This document shows, piece by piece, positions 16,799 to 25,986 of a stretch of 64,000 nt of DNA. This stretch comes from Paenibacillus terrigena DSM 21567 (GTDB taxonomy: Bacteria > Bacillota > Bacilli > Paenibacillales > Paenibacillaceae). Below the pieces are notes generated by a model, which saw only the letters and a list, made by a program, of their open reading frames with translations, made no database searches and was not told where the DNA came from. How positions within the stretch are numbered: position 1 is the first letter of the stretch; each line of letters starts with the position of its first letter. The DNA lies in contig NZ_KB895415.1 in NCBI RefSeq assembly GCF_000374845.1, positions 372,001 to 436,000 of the forward strand. The letters run 5' to 3'. A program made the translations under genes and the position numbers.

Positions 16799-19700
16799 CT
16801 ATTCTATAATTTTCGAAGCAATAGCAGCAAGATCCTTAATGTCGATCACATTGTCGCCATTGATATCCATCTTCTTCACCTGTGCCCAATCTGGACTGGA
16901 AGATGTTTTGCCGTAATGAGCCGCCACCATCGCCAAATCTCCGATACTAACCTTGCCATCGCCATTCACATCGCCCGGCTTCGTCGTGATAACCGATGCT
17001 TTGAATGTGTCCAGCGCCTGCTGCAAGGCTTGAATTGCCGCAGCCACTTGGTCCACGGTTGCACTTGCGTTATTCACGACCGCTTGAGCCGCTTTAATGG
17101 CCGTTAGTAATTTCGCCTTCGAACCTGCTGGGTACTGACCGATTTGCGTACCTTCTACGGCCGCATCGTAAGCCGCTTGCGCCGTACGAATCAGGTTGTT
17201 CAGCTCTGTCTTATCACTTGGAGCTGGGTTCACTTGGATGGCCAACGAGGACACGGCAATATTTGATTCCGCTCCCACATGGTCCGCCAATGTTGCATTG
17301 CTAATCGAAATCGTTCCTTCCGTCATTTGCGATACTTTTTTCGCCTTGAAGGTCAACTCCAGCAATTGCTTATCTCCTGTAATCGCGTGACCCGGACCTT
17401 CACTCGCCAGAATAAACCGCAGCTTGCCTGGGGTATCTTTGCCCGTCTCAAGAAGATTCACGCCATCTTCCAAAGACTTCGCCGACACGAATTCCATCAC
17501 GTTCGCATCATAATTCATCGCTAAATCTTGGGCATACACGCTCTGCGTGACATTTTCGACGCCAAGCTGCAGCTTGAACTCTTTATCACCCTGAACCGTA
17601 TCGTCACCGCCGAGAACAGCTGTAGGTTCCTTCGGAATCGCGGTTGAAGTAACAATGAATTCACGCACAATGACCCAATATTCCTGCGTTCCCGTCACAC
17701 GAATGCGAACGAATCTCGCCTTCTGATTATCCAGCGGAACGCTGATCTCCGACTTCTCCTCTAACGTCGCAAGCTGTGTCCAGTTGGCTCCATCGACCGA
17801 ATATTCCAACACACCGTGATGGACATAGTCGTTCACGCTGCCGCTCTTGCTCATTAATACCTGAACGTTGGACACCTTGCGCACCTCATTCAGATCCACC
17901 CCAATGACATCATTGATTGCCGGGGAATTGTTGCTCCAGAAGTACGTATTCAGATTGCCATCGAGCATTTTGTCTGGCGTATTCGTCTGATAGGTGCCCA
18001 TCGTCGTAATCGGGAACGGTTTGGAGGTGCCGACGCCGAGCCACGTATCATTCTCGCGAATCGCTCGTGACATAAAGTCCTCGAACACTTGGTTCGCTTT
18101 CGCTTTGGTAATCGCATTGATCTGCGTTCTTACATTGTTCAGCGCCGTACGATGCTCAGCCGACTGCTGCTTGTTGTTCCGCTTCTGAGACAACAGCATT
18201 TGCGTCGCTTCTACGCCCGCTTGACCGTACAACTCGTATTTGTTCAGATAGAACTTCGTTTCATCGATGAAATCCGGATTGTTCAGGCCGCTGCGGAGTG
18301 TAGCAGGCGCTTGCTGCAGCTTCGTAAATTCTGCAATTAGCTGGTTCGCTGCATTGGTAATGCTTCCTCCCCCAATAAAGACCGTCCACAGATTATCGAT
18401 TTGCGGCTTAATCGTTAATGATTCTTTCGCATTGAGCGGAGAGGAATAATTATTCTCTGCGAAAATGCGGAGTGCGTCAGCAACCTCACCGCCGAAGCGT
18501 TTCAAGCTCAGCTGCCACGCTGTCTCAGGATTATACGTCGCTGGATTCCACAAATAATCGGCAATTGTGAAAATCGCAATCTTGGACGCTTCCGCTTCAT
18601 TCATTGGATTCGTCGTTAGACCAATAATGCCATGATCAGCAAGCTCTGCATCCCGATTGTAGAGCGGGCCTAAGTACAACCGATCCCGTGCGTAATCATT
18701 CACCGGGAAGTTATCCCAGATCAATAGATCATGCTTATAAATTGCATTCGCCTTATCCGCATCGGATGCCGAAATACCCGCTGGAACAACAGCCGATCCT
18801 GTCCATTGGACGATAATGCTCGGATCCACCAAGGCAGCAAATCGGTTAATATAAGCAGTCGCCGTAATATTCGCATAATCCGTTGGGACGGTAATCAGAC
18901 GATGAGCTCCTGCGTGCTTATCAATGAATTCCGTCTTGAATCGATTGAGCAGAAAGGCTTGCGCAGCAGCGACCGGATTCGTGTCGCTGTTGAATTTAGT
19001 CTTATCGGCATTACAACGTAATGTCTTATCGATATCGTCCAGGAAAATCGCGAACGAGCGAACACCAACATCCCACATCGCTTGCGCTTTGGTCGTCAGC
19101 GCCCCAAAATCTGCATCATCGGAGAAGCAGACGCTATTTCCCGGCGAGATGGCAAAGACAAGTTCCACATGATTCTCCTTCGATCGCTGAACGAGCTCGG
19201 CAATCTCTGCTAACTTCGCAGCCGGATAGGCTTCACGCCATTTATCCCGGTGATACGGGTCATCTTTGGGCGCATAAATGTACATATTCATTTTTTGCTG
19301 GCCATAGAAATCGATTTGGCGAAGACGATCCTGATGGGACCACGGGTCGCCATAGAATCCTTCAATCGAACCACGCCAAGCCATTTTCGGCCAATCGCGA
19401 ATGGTTACGGACGGAATACGGTATGCTCCCTCCTTCGCTGTAATCAGCTGACGAAGCGTCTGTGCCGCGTAGAAGGTGCCTAGCGTTGTCTTCCCAGCGA
19501 GCACGATTTTTGGCTTGCCTGATGTATCCGAGCCGGAAGCCAGGACATACCCCTCATCCTTCAAATCATCCGGTCCCGCAGCCCCAAGAGATTGCAGTGC
19601 AGCTGCTGTCGCTTGATTCTCCGAAGGTCCTCCAACCCATACATTGACTGGTGAATTCGGAACCGCAGAATCCTGGACACGATTGATATTCTGCACGCCA

Positions 19701-19984
19701 GCCTTCCGCAGTATCTCTTCGACGCTCTGGACCGCAGCCGGGTCCGATGTACTGCCTGTTACGATACCCACCTCATACGGAATGACGAATCCATCCCCCG
19801 TCGATTGAATGGATTGCGGTATGGGCGAAATTTCAGGCAATTGGGGTGCTTCTGCGGCTGAAACCGTTGACCCTTGCATCGTAAACATCGGTATGACAAG
19901 TGCGAGTGCAAGCACGAAAGAAATCGAACGAGACATAGTCTTCTTATTCTTATTTGACTTCGCATAGAAAAAGGATACATTCAT
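16799..19984 (-). CDS. Secreted modular GH84 beta-N-acetylglucosaminidase with CBM32, cohesin, FIVAR and dockerin
   Basis: 1061 residues. A signal peptide ends near residue 44 (VSAAEA). Then follow a GH84 N-terminal domain, the catalytic barrel with WRGSIEGFYGDPWS and the adjacent catalytic aspartates 316-317 in IFLDDIDK, a helical linker, an F5/8-type (CBM32-like) domain around 650-790, a cohesin-like domain (about 795-920, LQLGVENV to LELTFKAK), a FIVAR helix bundle (about 925-995) and a type I dockerin at 1002-1061 with two calcium loops (DVNGDGKVSIGDL and DINGDNVIDIKDL). The layout resembles the NagJ/NagH hyaluronidases of Clostridium perfringens, which remove GlcNAc from host glycans. 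Cohesin and dockerin in one chain suggest assembly with itself or other enzymes. RBS AGAGGTG precedes the ATG. Confidence 0.93.
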   Translation of the reverse strand: MNVSFFYAKSNKNKKTMSRSISFVLALALVIPMFTMQGSTVSAAEAPQLPEISPIPQSIQSTGDGFVIPYEVGIVTGSTSDPAAVQSVEEILRKAGVQNINRVQDSAVPNSPVNVWVGGPSENQATAAALQSLGAAGPDDLKDEGYVLASGSDTSGKPKIVLAGKTTLGTFYAAQTLRQLITAKEGAYRIPSVTIRDWPKMAWRGSIEGFYGDPWSHQDRLRQIDFYGQQKMNMYIYAPKDDPYHRDKWREAYPAAKLAEIAELVQRSKENHVELVFAISPGNSVCFSDDADFGALTTKAQAMWDVGVRSFAIFLDDIDKTLRCNADKTKFNSDTNPVAAAQAFLLNRFKTEFIDKHAGAHRLITVPTDYANITATAYINRFAALVDPSIIVQWTGSAVVPAGISASDADKANAIYKHDLLIWDNFPVNDYARDRLYLGPLYNRDAELADHGIIGLTTNPMNEAEASKIAIFTIADYLWNPATYNPETAWQLSLKRFGGEVADALRIFAENNYSSPLNAKESLTIKPQIDNLWTVFIGGGSITNAANQLIAEFTKLQQAPATLRSGLNNPDFIDETKFYLNKYELYGQAGVEATQMLLSQKRNNKQQSAEHRTALNNVRTQINAITKAKANQVFEDFMSRAIRENDTWLGVGTSKPFPITTMGTYQTNTPDKMLDGNLNTYFWSNNSPAINDVIGVDLNEVRKVSNVQVLMSKSGSVNDYVHHGVLEYSVDGANWTQLATLEEKSEISVPLDNQKARFVRIRVTGTQEYWVIVREFIVTSTAIPKEPTAVLGGDDTVQGDKEFKLQLGVENVTQSVYAQDLAMNYDANVMEFVSAKSLEDGVNLLETGKDTPGKLRFILASEGPGHAITGDKQLLELTFKAKKVSQMTEGTISISNATLADHVGAESNIAVSSLAIQVNPAPSDKTELNNLIRTAQAAYDAAVEGTQIGQYPAGSKAKLLTAIKAAQAVVNNASATVDQVAAAIQALQQALDTFKASVITTKPGDVNGDGKVSIGDLAMVAAHYGKTSSSPDWAQVKKMDINGDNVIDIKDLAAIASKIIE

Positions 19985-20080
19985 GAACAGAGCACCTCTC
20001 TATCAATTCATTGTGTCATGCCATCATGATCGATCTATGATGAGCTTATTCTCCCCCCTTTCCACGTCACGAAAAACGTA

Positions 20081-20119
20081 AAAAGCACGAACCAAAGAGT
20101 GACCTCTTTAAGCTCGTGC
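20081..20119 (-). terminator. Terminator of the phosphoesterase gene
   Basis: Arms GCACGA and TCGTGC with an inner AAGAG/CTCTT stem, then a short T-run on the minus strand. The 200 bases between it and the stop codon at 20337 hold no gene that I can support. Confidence 0.6.
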
Positions 20120-20336
20120 CCGGCTTCATCCGGTTACACGCTTGGACAGGCGTATTTCGTTATCGATATGTAGATACCCACTTCACGATCGAAATCTTAG
20201 GACCAAGACCATGTACCGAAATATGTAACGCTTACAGTCTTCAATGTTAAAGTAATCAAGATTTGAAATCATTTCAATACATTCGACAAAGGTTCTTATG
20301 GATCAACATCTTGTCTGCTTTTTCACGTGCAAGTCA

Positions 20337-21506
20337 TTATTCCGCTGTAACCTCGAACGCCCATCGCGTTAATTCCACATTCATCGTCTCGCCCAAATAT
20401 ATCATGTCATACTCGCCTGGGGGAAGTTCGATATGCTCGAACGTCAATACCCCATCCGGCTGCTGTATCGTATTCGTCAAGATCGAAGCGATCGGTTCGA
20501 TTTGGCGAACTTCATTCGGCACAGCCCCCCTTGGAAATATACCAAACGCATCCTTATTGAGCGAACCTGTATACGTGACTCGAATCGCCTCTCCGACGAG
20601 GTAACTGCGCTTATCTAGCTGCATCGTCGGGTTACTCAGCGTCATATCCGGATCTGTCTCCGGATCAATCATAGGGATTTGTGGCGGTAGTGAAATGCTG
20701 TATTCTGCTTCGCTAACCCATGCTCCATTCGCAAAGTCCCTGCCTCTGAGCAGTACCTTGTCATCATAAACTTCCACGTAGTATCCCTGCGAACCATCCT
20801 TATGCGCATCCTCATCCGTCCATAGGTAGGCCGTCGATGGAACGTTGAACAATGTCGCATACTTGGTATGATACATCGTATCCTTAGCGCCCAGCTCCCA
20901 GTGGGTGTGCCCCGTGAACAGGATGGATTGCGGGTACTTCGATAGAATCGTCTTCAATTCGCGATCCTGCCGAATGCCATGCCAACCAAACCGCGTCTGC
21001 GCACCTGCGACCGTGTTCATCATCGGTTCATGCACGAAAATGAAGATCGGCTTATCCGCTTCCGCATTCTCCGCTATTTTCTGTTCGAACCAAGCAAGCT
21101 GCTCTTCGGATAGATAGGCACAATCTTTCAAGGGCTTCTCTGTCCCTAGGAAAATAAAATGATAACCCTTAATCCAGAAATCATAATACAGTTGATCGAT
21201 TCCCGTCGATTCTCTAAAACTCGCCATCCGTTCCTCAAAGTCGGCCCAACGAACATCATGATTCCCCGTTGTAAAATATATCGACGGTAAACCTTCCTTG
21301 TTACGATCCCAAATCTCTGCCATTGTCTTAAATTGACCGGGAAGACCACGATCGGTCACATCGCCCACATGCATAATGCCGTCACTATCCGGTGTCGTCT
21401 TCCGTATATCCTTGAGCGCTCGATCGAAGTTAATAGAATAGATATTGTTCGGATCTTCAGCAACATGCGTGTCAGAAATCACTTGAAAATGAATGTTCGG
21501 TTTCAT
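20337..21506 (-). CDS. Calcineurin-type metallophosphoesterase
   Basis: 389 residues. The five metal-binding blocks are in order: SDTHV near residue 10, GDVTDRG, GNHDVRW, VHEPM and GHTH. The last ~100 residues (from about LSNPTMQLDKRSY) look like an added beta-sandwich domain. There is no signal peptide, so it should act in the cytoplasm on an unknown phosphoester. The ATG at 21504-21506 is preceded by GGAGGAGAG; the ORF is open 15 codons further up, but without a site. It lies upstream of the GH84 gene but has its own terminator. Confidence 0.88.
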   Translation of the reverse strand: MKPNIHFQVISDTHVAEDPNNIYSINFDRALKDIRKTTPDSDGIMHVGDVTDRGLPGQFKTMAEIWDRNKEGLPSIYFTTGNHDVRWADFEERMASFRESTGIDQLYYDFWIKGYHFIFLGTEKPLKDCAYLSEEQLAWFEQKIAENAEADKPIFIFVHEPMMNTVAGAQTRFGWHGIRQDRELKTILSKYPQSILFTGHTHWELGAKDTMYHTKYATLFNVPSTAYLWTDEDAHKDGSQGYYVEVYDDKVLLRGRDFANGAWVSEAEYSISLPPQIPMIDPETDPDMTLSNPTMQLDKRSYLVGEAIRVTYTGSLNKDAFGIFPRGAVPNEVRQIEPIASILTNTIQQPDGVLTFEHIELPPGEYDMIYLGETMNVELTRWAFEVTAE

Positions 21507-21686
21507 CCTAATCCTCTCTCCTCCTAAATGCTCATCCGTAAATCTCATCATAGGTGAGCGGCATCATGGCTCATGCCTCCATTTTATACCAATGGGACAA
21601 TCATGATAACCCATAAACACGACATTGGATGAAGAAAGTTTTTGTAGCAAATCGAAGGTTTTGTCGAATATAGTCAAATGCGAAAA

Positions 21687-21741
21687 AATCCCCTCCGGCC
21701 AACAGCATGAAGTCTACTTCACTGTCAACCATAAGGGGATT
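21687..21741 (-). terminator. Terminator of the alpha/beta hydrolase gene
   Basis: Perfect arms AATCCCCT and AGGGGATT with an inner hairpin TGAAGT/ACTTCA; six T residues follow on the minus strand. Confidence 0.75.
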
Positions 21742-21770
21742 CTCTTGTCCGTTTCGGACGATTTCATGAC

Positions 21771-22634
21771 TTATAAATTAGCATCCACCGAAGAATCTTC
21801 CTGTGGGATTGTTGCCGTATGTGTCATATGCGGGCTTGTTGGCTTTTCGCCTAACGTTTGTTGATCCACTTCTAGTATCCAGCTTTTTATCGCTTGACTG
21901 ATCTCGACAGCGGCTTTGGTTGGGAGCTGATGCTTCTCTTGCTGCAATACGATCAACTTCCATTGCCGAAGATGATGCTGCAATATTTTACGGTAACGGT
22001 TATAGCCTTTGTCTTTTGCCCCATATAGCAATAAGACAGGAGAGCTGATCATCGCAAGCTGATTCGTGCAGTTGTAGTTCAGAGCGGATCGGTAATACTC
22101 ATGAATATTCTGCATGTTGCCTCTTTCTGAATCCTGTAGCAGGTGACGAAATGTATGGACCTGGTCGGAATTCCCCCACGCAATCCCCCACATCAACAGA
22201 CGAAACGTCGGCCGCCATGCAGATAGTCCCATCGCGAGCTTAATCCGGCTTCGGAGTACAATATCGCTGACCTCGGACATCGCGCTAATCAAGATGCCGC
22301 CTGCAAAACGATCCGGATAATCAAGCATGGCTCTTAATGCAACGCCTCCTCCGGTCGAGTACCCGGATACATAAGCTTGATGGATCTGCAGGTGGTCCAG
22401 CAATCGGACGATATCCTGGACAATTAATTCGTAAGTGACCGGCACGGGGGATGCGTGACTTCTGCCGTGTCCTCGAATATCGAAGGTGATAATCTGAAAT
22501 TGATCGGACAAATACGCTTGCTGGTATTCGAAATTCGCGCTAGTCAAAAGCGGGGGATGGATAAATACGATCGGTATGCCTTGTCCGGATACTTCGTAAT
22601 ATAGCATGGTGCCGTTAATGTTCTGAAGAGGCAT
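21771..22634 (-). CDS. Alpha/beta-fold hydrolase
   Basis: 287 residues. The nucleophile elbow is GYSTGGG, the oxyanion region is IHPPLL, the acidic member lies in LLYGAKDKG and the histidine in QEKHQLP. The sequence FDIRGHGRS is typical of the family. Substrate unknown; it could be an esterase, lactonase or C-C hydrolase. RBS AAAGGAGCTATTACGAG precedes the ATG. Monocistronic; the 248 bases upstream (22635-22882) hold only the DhaKL terminator. Confidence 0.87.
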   Translation of the reverse strand: MPLQNINGTMLYYEVSGQGIPIVFIHPPLLTSANFEYQQAYLSDQFQIITFDIRGHGRSHASPVPVTYELIVQDIVRLLDHLQIHQAYVSGYSTGGGVALRAMLDYPDRFAGGILISAMSEVSDIVLRSRIKLAMGLSAWRPTFRLLMWGIAWGNSDQVHTFRHLLQDSERGNMQNIHEYYRSALNYNCTNQLAMISSPVLLLYGAKDKGYNRYRKILQHHLRQWKLIVLQQEKHQLPTKAAVEISQAIKSWILEVDQQTLGEKPTSPHMTHTATIPQEDSSVDANL

Positions 22635-22832
22635 CTCGTAATAGCTCCTTTAGACAACAGAATGAACGATTCTGCTATATTATGCGTAAAGGCGGACTGG
22701 AAAATTCTTATATGCCATCGCTATTCACATCAACCTGCTTACCTGTTCGTCTGGATTCTTAGATGGCTTCAATGATTGCGAGGTTTGTTAATCCGCTAAC
22801 CAGCAATATAGCGTTCTCATCGATTGCAATAG

Positions 22833-22865
22833 AAAAAAAGAATCTCGCCAATTGCGACGAGATTC
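22833..22865 (-). terminator. Terminator of the gldA-dhaKL operon
   Basis: Arms GAATCTCG and CGAGATTC, followed on the minus strand by seven T residues. Confidence 0.8.
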
Positions 22866-22882
22866 CCCCATATCTATCTTAA

Positions 22883-24646
22883 TTACCGAATCACCTGAAC
22901 CAGCTCCGTGAAAATCACACCCAGCGCATAGGCTCCCGCATCCGGGTATCCGATGCTGCGTTCACCCACCGTACCCGCTCTTCCCATCCGAGCCACGATC
23001 GTCTCGGTGTTCTTCGCGCCTTGGACCGCGGCTTCGGCCGCTTTCACAGATGCGGTCTTAAAATCCTCGCCCTGTCTCGCGCTCTCCTGCCAGGATTCTG
23101 CATACGGAACGAGCGCATCGATTAAAGTCTTATCGCCCACGACAGCGCCGCGTCCGAATGATCTTGCTCCCGTGTCTTGAATGCCTTTAACGACGGCCGC
23201 CATCATGTACGCGAACGCTTCAATGGACAAGGTCTGCTTGTCGCCCACCTGTCTACTTGCTGCCCGGAAGGCCGATCCCCAGATCGGACCGGATGCACCC
23301 CCACAATGCTCCATAATAATCAGCGAGCATGCATCCAAGAAGCTTCCAATACTACCGCTGCTATGCGCCAGAATATCCTTCCACTCCGTCTTCAGCTGCT
23401 TGAACCCTTTGGCAACACTCATCCCAAAATCCCCGTCACCTGCATGGGCATCCAACTCGCAGAAAGGGACCTCATTTTCAATAATGATCTCACTCATCTG
23501 ATCGATGAGATACACCATGTTCTGGAGCGAGAGTTGGTTATCTGTCATCGTCGCCCAAGCTGGGTCGCTCTCGTTCTTATAAGATACGCGGGTTTCTGCT
23601 GCAACTGGTCGATGAACAACCTCTGTGTACTCCACAGTTTCAAACGGCTCATGTACGCTTAACGCCGGTGTATCGCATGGTGCCGATAGCCACTGCTTCA
23701 GCGTTGCATCGAGCTTCATCAGGGTCACCGATGCGCCTGCCATATCGATACTCGTCATATAATTGCCGACAAAACCTTTGAAGATCTTAACACCCTTCGC
23801 CGTCAATTCACGTGTCACCGAATTATTGAGCAGATACAATTCTTGAAGCGGCGTAGCACCGAACCCATTAATGAGCACCGCCACTTCTTGCTCGGCTCCC
23901 TCACCCATTTGCAAATTCGCAAGCAATGCCGTCACCATACGATGCGCCAGCTCATCCGCATAGAGGATACGCTCGCGACGGATCCCCGGTTCACCATGAA
24001 TGCCCACGCCGTACTCCATTTCTCCCTTTTCGAGTTGGAAGGTCGGGGTGCCTTTTGCCGGAACGGTACAAGAGGTATATGCAAATCCAATACTGCGAAC
24101 GTTATCGATCGCATGCTGTGCCGCTTCCTTCACTTCCTGCAAAGATAAGCCCGCTTCCGCCGCAGCTCCTGCCACTTTATGAACAAGAACGGTCCCTGCA
24201 ACCCCTCTTCTTCCCACGGTATAGAGGCTATCTTCGACTGCGATATCATCATCGACCTTGACATAATCGACTTGAATCCCATCTTCACCCGCAAGATGCG
24301 CAGCATTTTTGAAATTCATAATATCTCCGCTGTAATTTTTAATGATTAGCAGCGTCCCTTTGCTGCTCGCCGAGTTACGAATCGCTTGATAGACCTGAAT
24401 CTGCGAAGGCGAAGCGAACACGTCACCGCATACCGCGACGTCGAGCATCCCCTTCCCGACGAATCCAGCATGCGCGGGTTCATGTCCACTGCCGCCGCCA
24501 CTGATTAAGGTGACCTTCTCACGATTCGGCGCTTTCTTCGAGATGATTTTATATTTGCTGTCAAAAGCAAGATTCGGATGCGCAAGCACAAGTCCGTTAC
24601 ACATTTCCCGAACAAGCGTCTCGGGTTGGTTGATGATTTTCTTCAT
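22883..24646 (-). CDS. dhaK: ATP-dependent dihydroxyacetone kinase, fused DhaK-DhaL
   Basis: 587 residues. It phosphorylates dihydroxyacetone to the glycolytic intermediate DHAP. The DhaK part (1 to about 350) has the glycine-rich ISGGGSGHEPAHAG and His217 (GVGIHGEPG), the residue that binds the substrate covalently as a hemiaminal. The DhaL part (from about 385) has the magnesium-ATP binding aspartates in HAGDGDFGMS. Fusion of both in one chain is the ATP-using type known from Citrobacter and eukaryotes rather than the PTS-dependent DhaKLM type. The ATG at 24646 directly follows the gldA stop with one base between; the upstream extension in the same frame lies inside gldA and was rejected. 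Confidence 0.95.
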   Translation of the reverse strand: MKKIINQPETLVREMCNGLVLAHPNLAFDSKYKIISKKAPNREKVTLISGGGSGHEPAHAGFVGKGMLDVAVCGDVFASPSQIQVYQAIRNSASSKGTLLIIKNYSGDIMNFKNAAHLAGEDGIQVDYVKVDDDIAVEDSLYTVGRRGVAGTVLVHKVAGAAAEAGLSLQEVKEAAQHAIDNVRSIGFAYTSCTVPAKGTPTFQLEKGEMEYGVGIHGEPGIRRERILYADELAHRMVTALLANLQMGEGAEQEVAVLINGFGATPLQELYLLNNSVTRELTAKGVKIFKGFVGNYMTSIDMAGASVTLMKLDATLKQWLSAPCDTPALSVHEPFETVEYTEVVHRPVAAETRVSYKNESDPAWATMTDNQLSLQNMVYLIDQMSEIIIENEVPFCELDAHAGDGDFGMSVAKGFKQLKTEWKDILAHSSGSIGSFLDACSLIIMEHCGGASGPIWGSAFRAASRQVGDKQTLSIEAFAYMMAAVVKGIQDTGARSFGRGAVVGDKTLIDALVPYAESWQESARQGEDFKTASVKAAEAAVQGAKNTETIVARMGRAGTVGERSIGYPDAGAYALGVIFTELVQVIR

Positions 24647-24647
24647 G

Positions 24648-25784
24648 TTATTCGCCTCGATTCCGTTTGTATTCACGTCCAATCTGATCGGCAACTCGAA
24701 TCGCCGCCGCCACCGCTTCCACTGTAATCGGGAATGGCATCGAATGAATGGATTCTTCTGCAATACATGCTTTCTCGGCCACCTGCAACAATTCCTGCTG
24801 CGTCACCTCGTCTACGCCGATGTCAGCTAAACAAATCGGTAAACCTATAGAAGCACAGAACGCGAGCACTTCATCGATTTCCGCTTGATCCGCATTTTCC
24901 AGCACCAATTGCGCAAGCGTACTGAAGGCAACTTTTTCCCCGTGGTAGTAGTGATGCGTTCCTTCGAGCATCGTTAATCCGTTATGAATGGCATGGGCTG
25001 CCGCCAACCCGCCGCTCTCGAACCCGAGTCCCGACAACAGAATGTTCGTCTCAATAATATTCTCAAGGGCCGTCGTGACGACGTTCTGATCACAGGATAG
25101 TTTGGCTTTCACACCATCTTCTAATAACGTCTCGTAGCATAATTTTGCAAGAGCCAATGCTGTCTTCGTTCCTTTTGCTTCGCCGCATGCCCCTTCACGA
25201 ACGCCGCATGGCAAGCCCGCATTCACGTTCGAATAGGACTTCGCCGTTGCTCTGGCTTCAAAATAGGTCGACAGCGCATCCCCCATTCCCGCCACAAGAA
25301 ATCTTGTCGGCGCGTTCGCGATCACCGTCGTATCGATCATGACCACGCTAGGGCTTTGCTTGAAATACGCATAATCATCGAACGCGCCTTCTGGCGTATA
25401 GAGCACGGCCGAATGACTCGTCGGCGCATCGGTCGCTGCAATGGTCGGTACGATGATTAACGCTTCTCCTTCGGCAACGCATTTCGCCGTATCAATCGCT
25501 TTTCCCCCGCCTAATCCGATCGTACAAGAACATTGATATTCCTTCGCCAAAGCTTGCAGACGTGCCACTTCTTGTCTCGAACACTCGCCTTGGAAACCGC
25601 TTTCAACGAGCGTGATGTCATATTGTTGACTTGTAAAAGCAAGCTTATCTTTCACACGCGCTACATCATCAGGGTGTGCAATCAATAATGCTGATTCTCC
25701 AAATGTCCGTACAAAATAACCAAGGTTCCGAAGCTCATCTTCCCCTTGAACATATTTGGTTGGGCTAATAAACGCTCTTCTCAT
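24648..25784 (-). CDS. gldA: Glycerol dehydrogenase
   Basis: 378 residues, iron/zinc-containing alcohol dehydrogenase fold. It oxidises glycerol to dihydroxyacetone with NAD. The NAD-binding GLGGGKAIDTAK and the metal ligands in AAHAIHNGL and HHYYHGEKV match GldA. The ATG at 25784 has GGGAGGAATTCGTT in front; the longer reading to 25844 would run through its own -10 element. With the downstream dihydroxyacetone kinase it forms a two-step route from glycerol to DHAP. A divergent PocR-AraC regulator is probably the control gene. Confidence 0.95.
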   Translation of the reverse strand: MRRAFISPTKYVQGEDELRNLGYFVRTFGESALLIAHPDDVARVKDKLAFTSQQYDITLVESGFQGECSRQEVARLQALAKEYQCSCTIGLGGGKAIDTAKCVAEGEALIIVPTIAATDAPTSHSAVLYTPEGAFDDYAYFKQSPSVVMIDTTVIANAPTRFLVAGMGDALSTYFEARATAKSYSNVNAGLPCGVREGACGEAKGTKTALALAKLCYETLLEDGVKAKLSCDQNVVTTALENIIETNILLSGLGFESGGLAAAHAIHNGLTMLEGTHHYYHGEKVAFSTLAQLVLENADQAEIDEVLAFCASIGLPICLADIGVDEVTQQELLQVAEKACIAEESIHSMPFPITVEAVAAAIRVADQIGREYKRNRGE

Positions 25785-25986
25785 AACGAATTCCTCCCTA
25801 GTTGAATATAGCTCTATTATAGGCTTGTCCCGCAGGAGATTCATGGAAAGATCATCGCGAATTCAAGCGTTTTCAGATCGAATTATTTTGTCATTTTCCT
25901 GTGAAATAGTAGAATCTTGTCCTAGTGTCCCCAAAATCGCGTATAATAGAGGCAAATCAGAATACGATGAATGCGGTGAAAATACG
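25785..25986. promoter_or_regulatory. Divergent promoter region of gldA and the AraC regulator
   Basis: A minus-strand -10 TATAAT (25816-25821) has no recognisable -35, which fits an activator-dependent gldA promoter. On the plus strand TATAAT (25942-25947) stands 19 bases after TTGTCC. Between them TTCAAGCGTTTTCA (25862-25875) resembles a cre box, with one mismatch in a key position, so repression by CcpA is possible but unproven. Confidence 0.5.

Noticed and set aside
20121..20336. Protein-like short frames on both strands after the phosphoesterase gene
   Set aside because: At least three overlapping frames look equally plausible for 20-40 codons, and none has a start signal; no gene can be supported.
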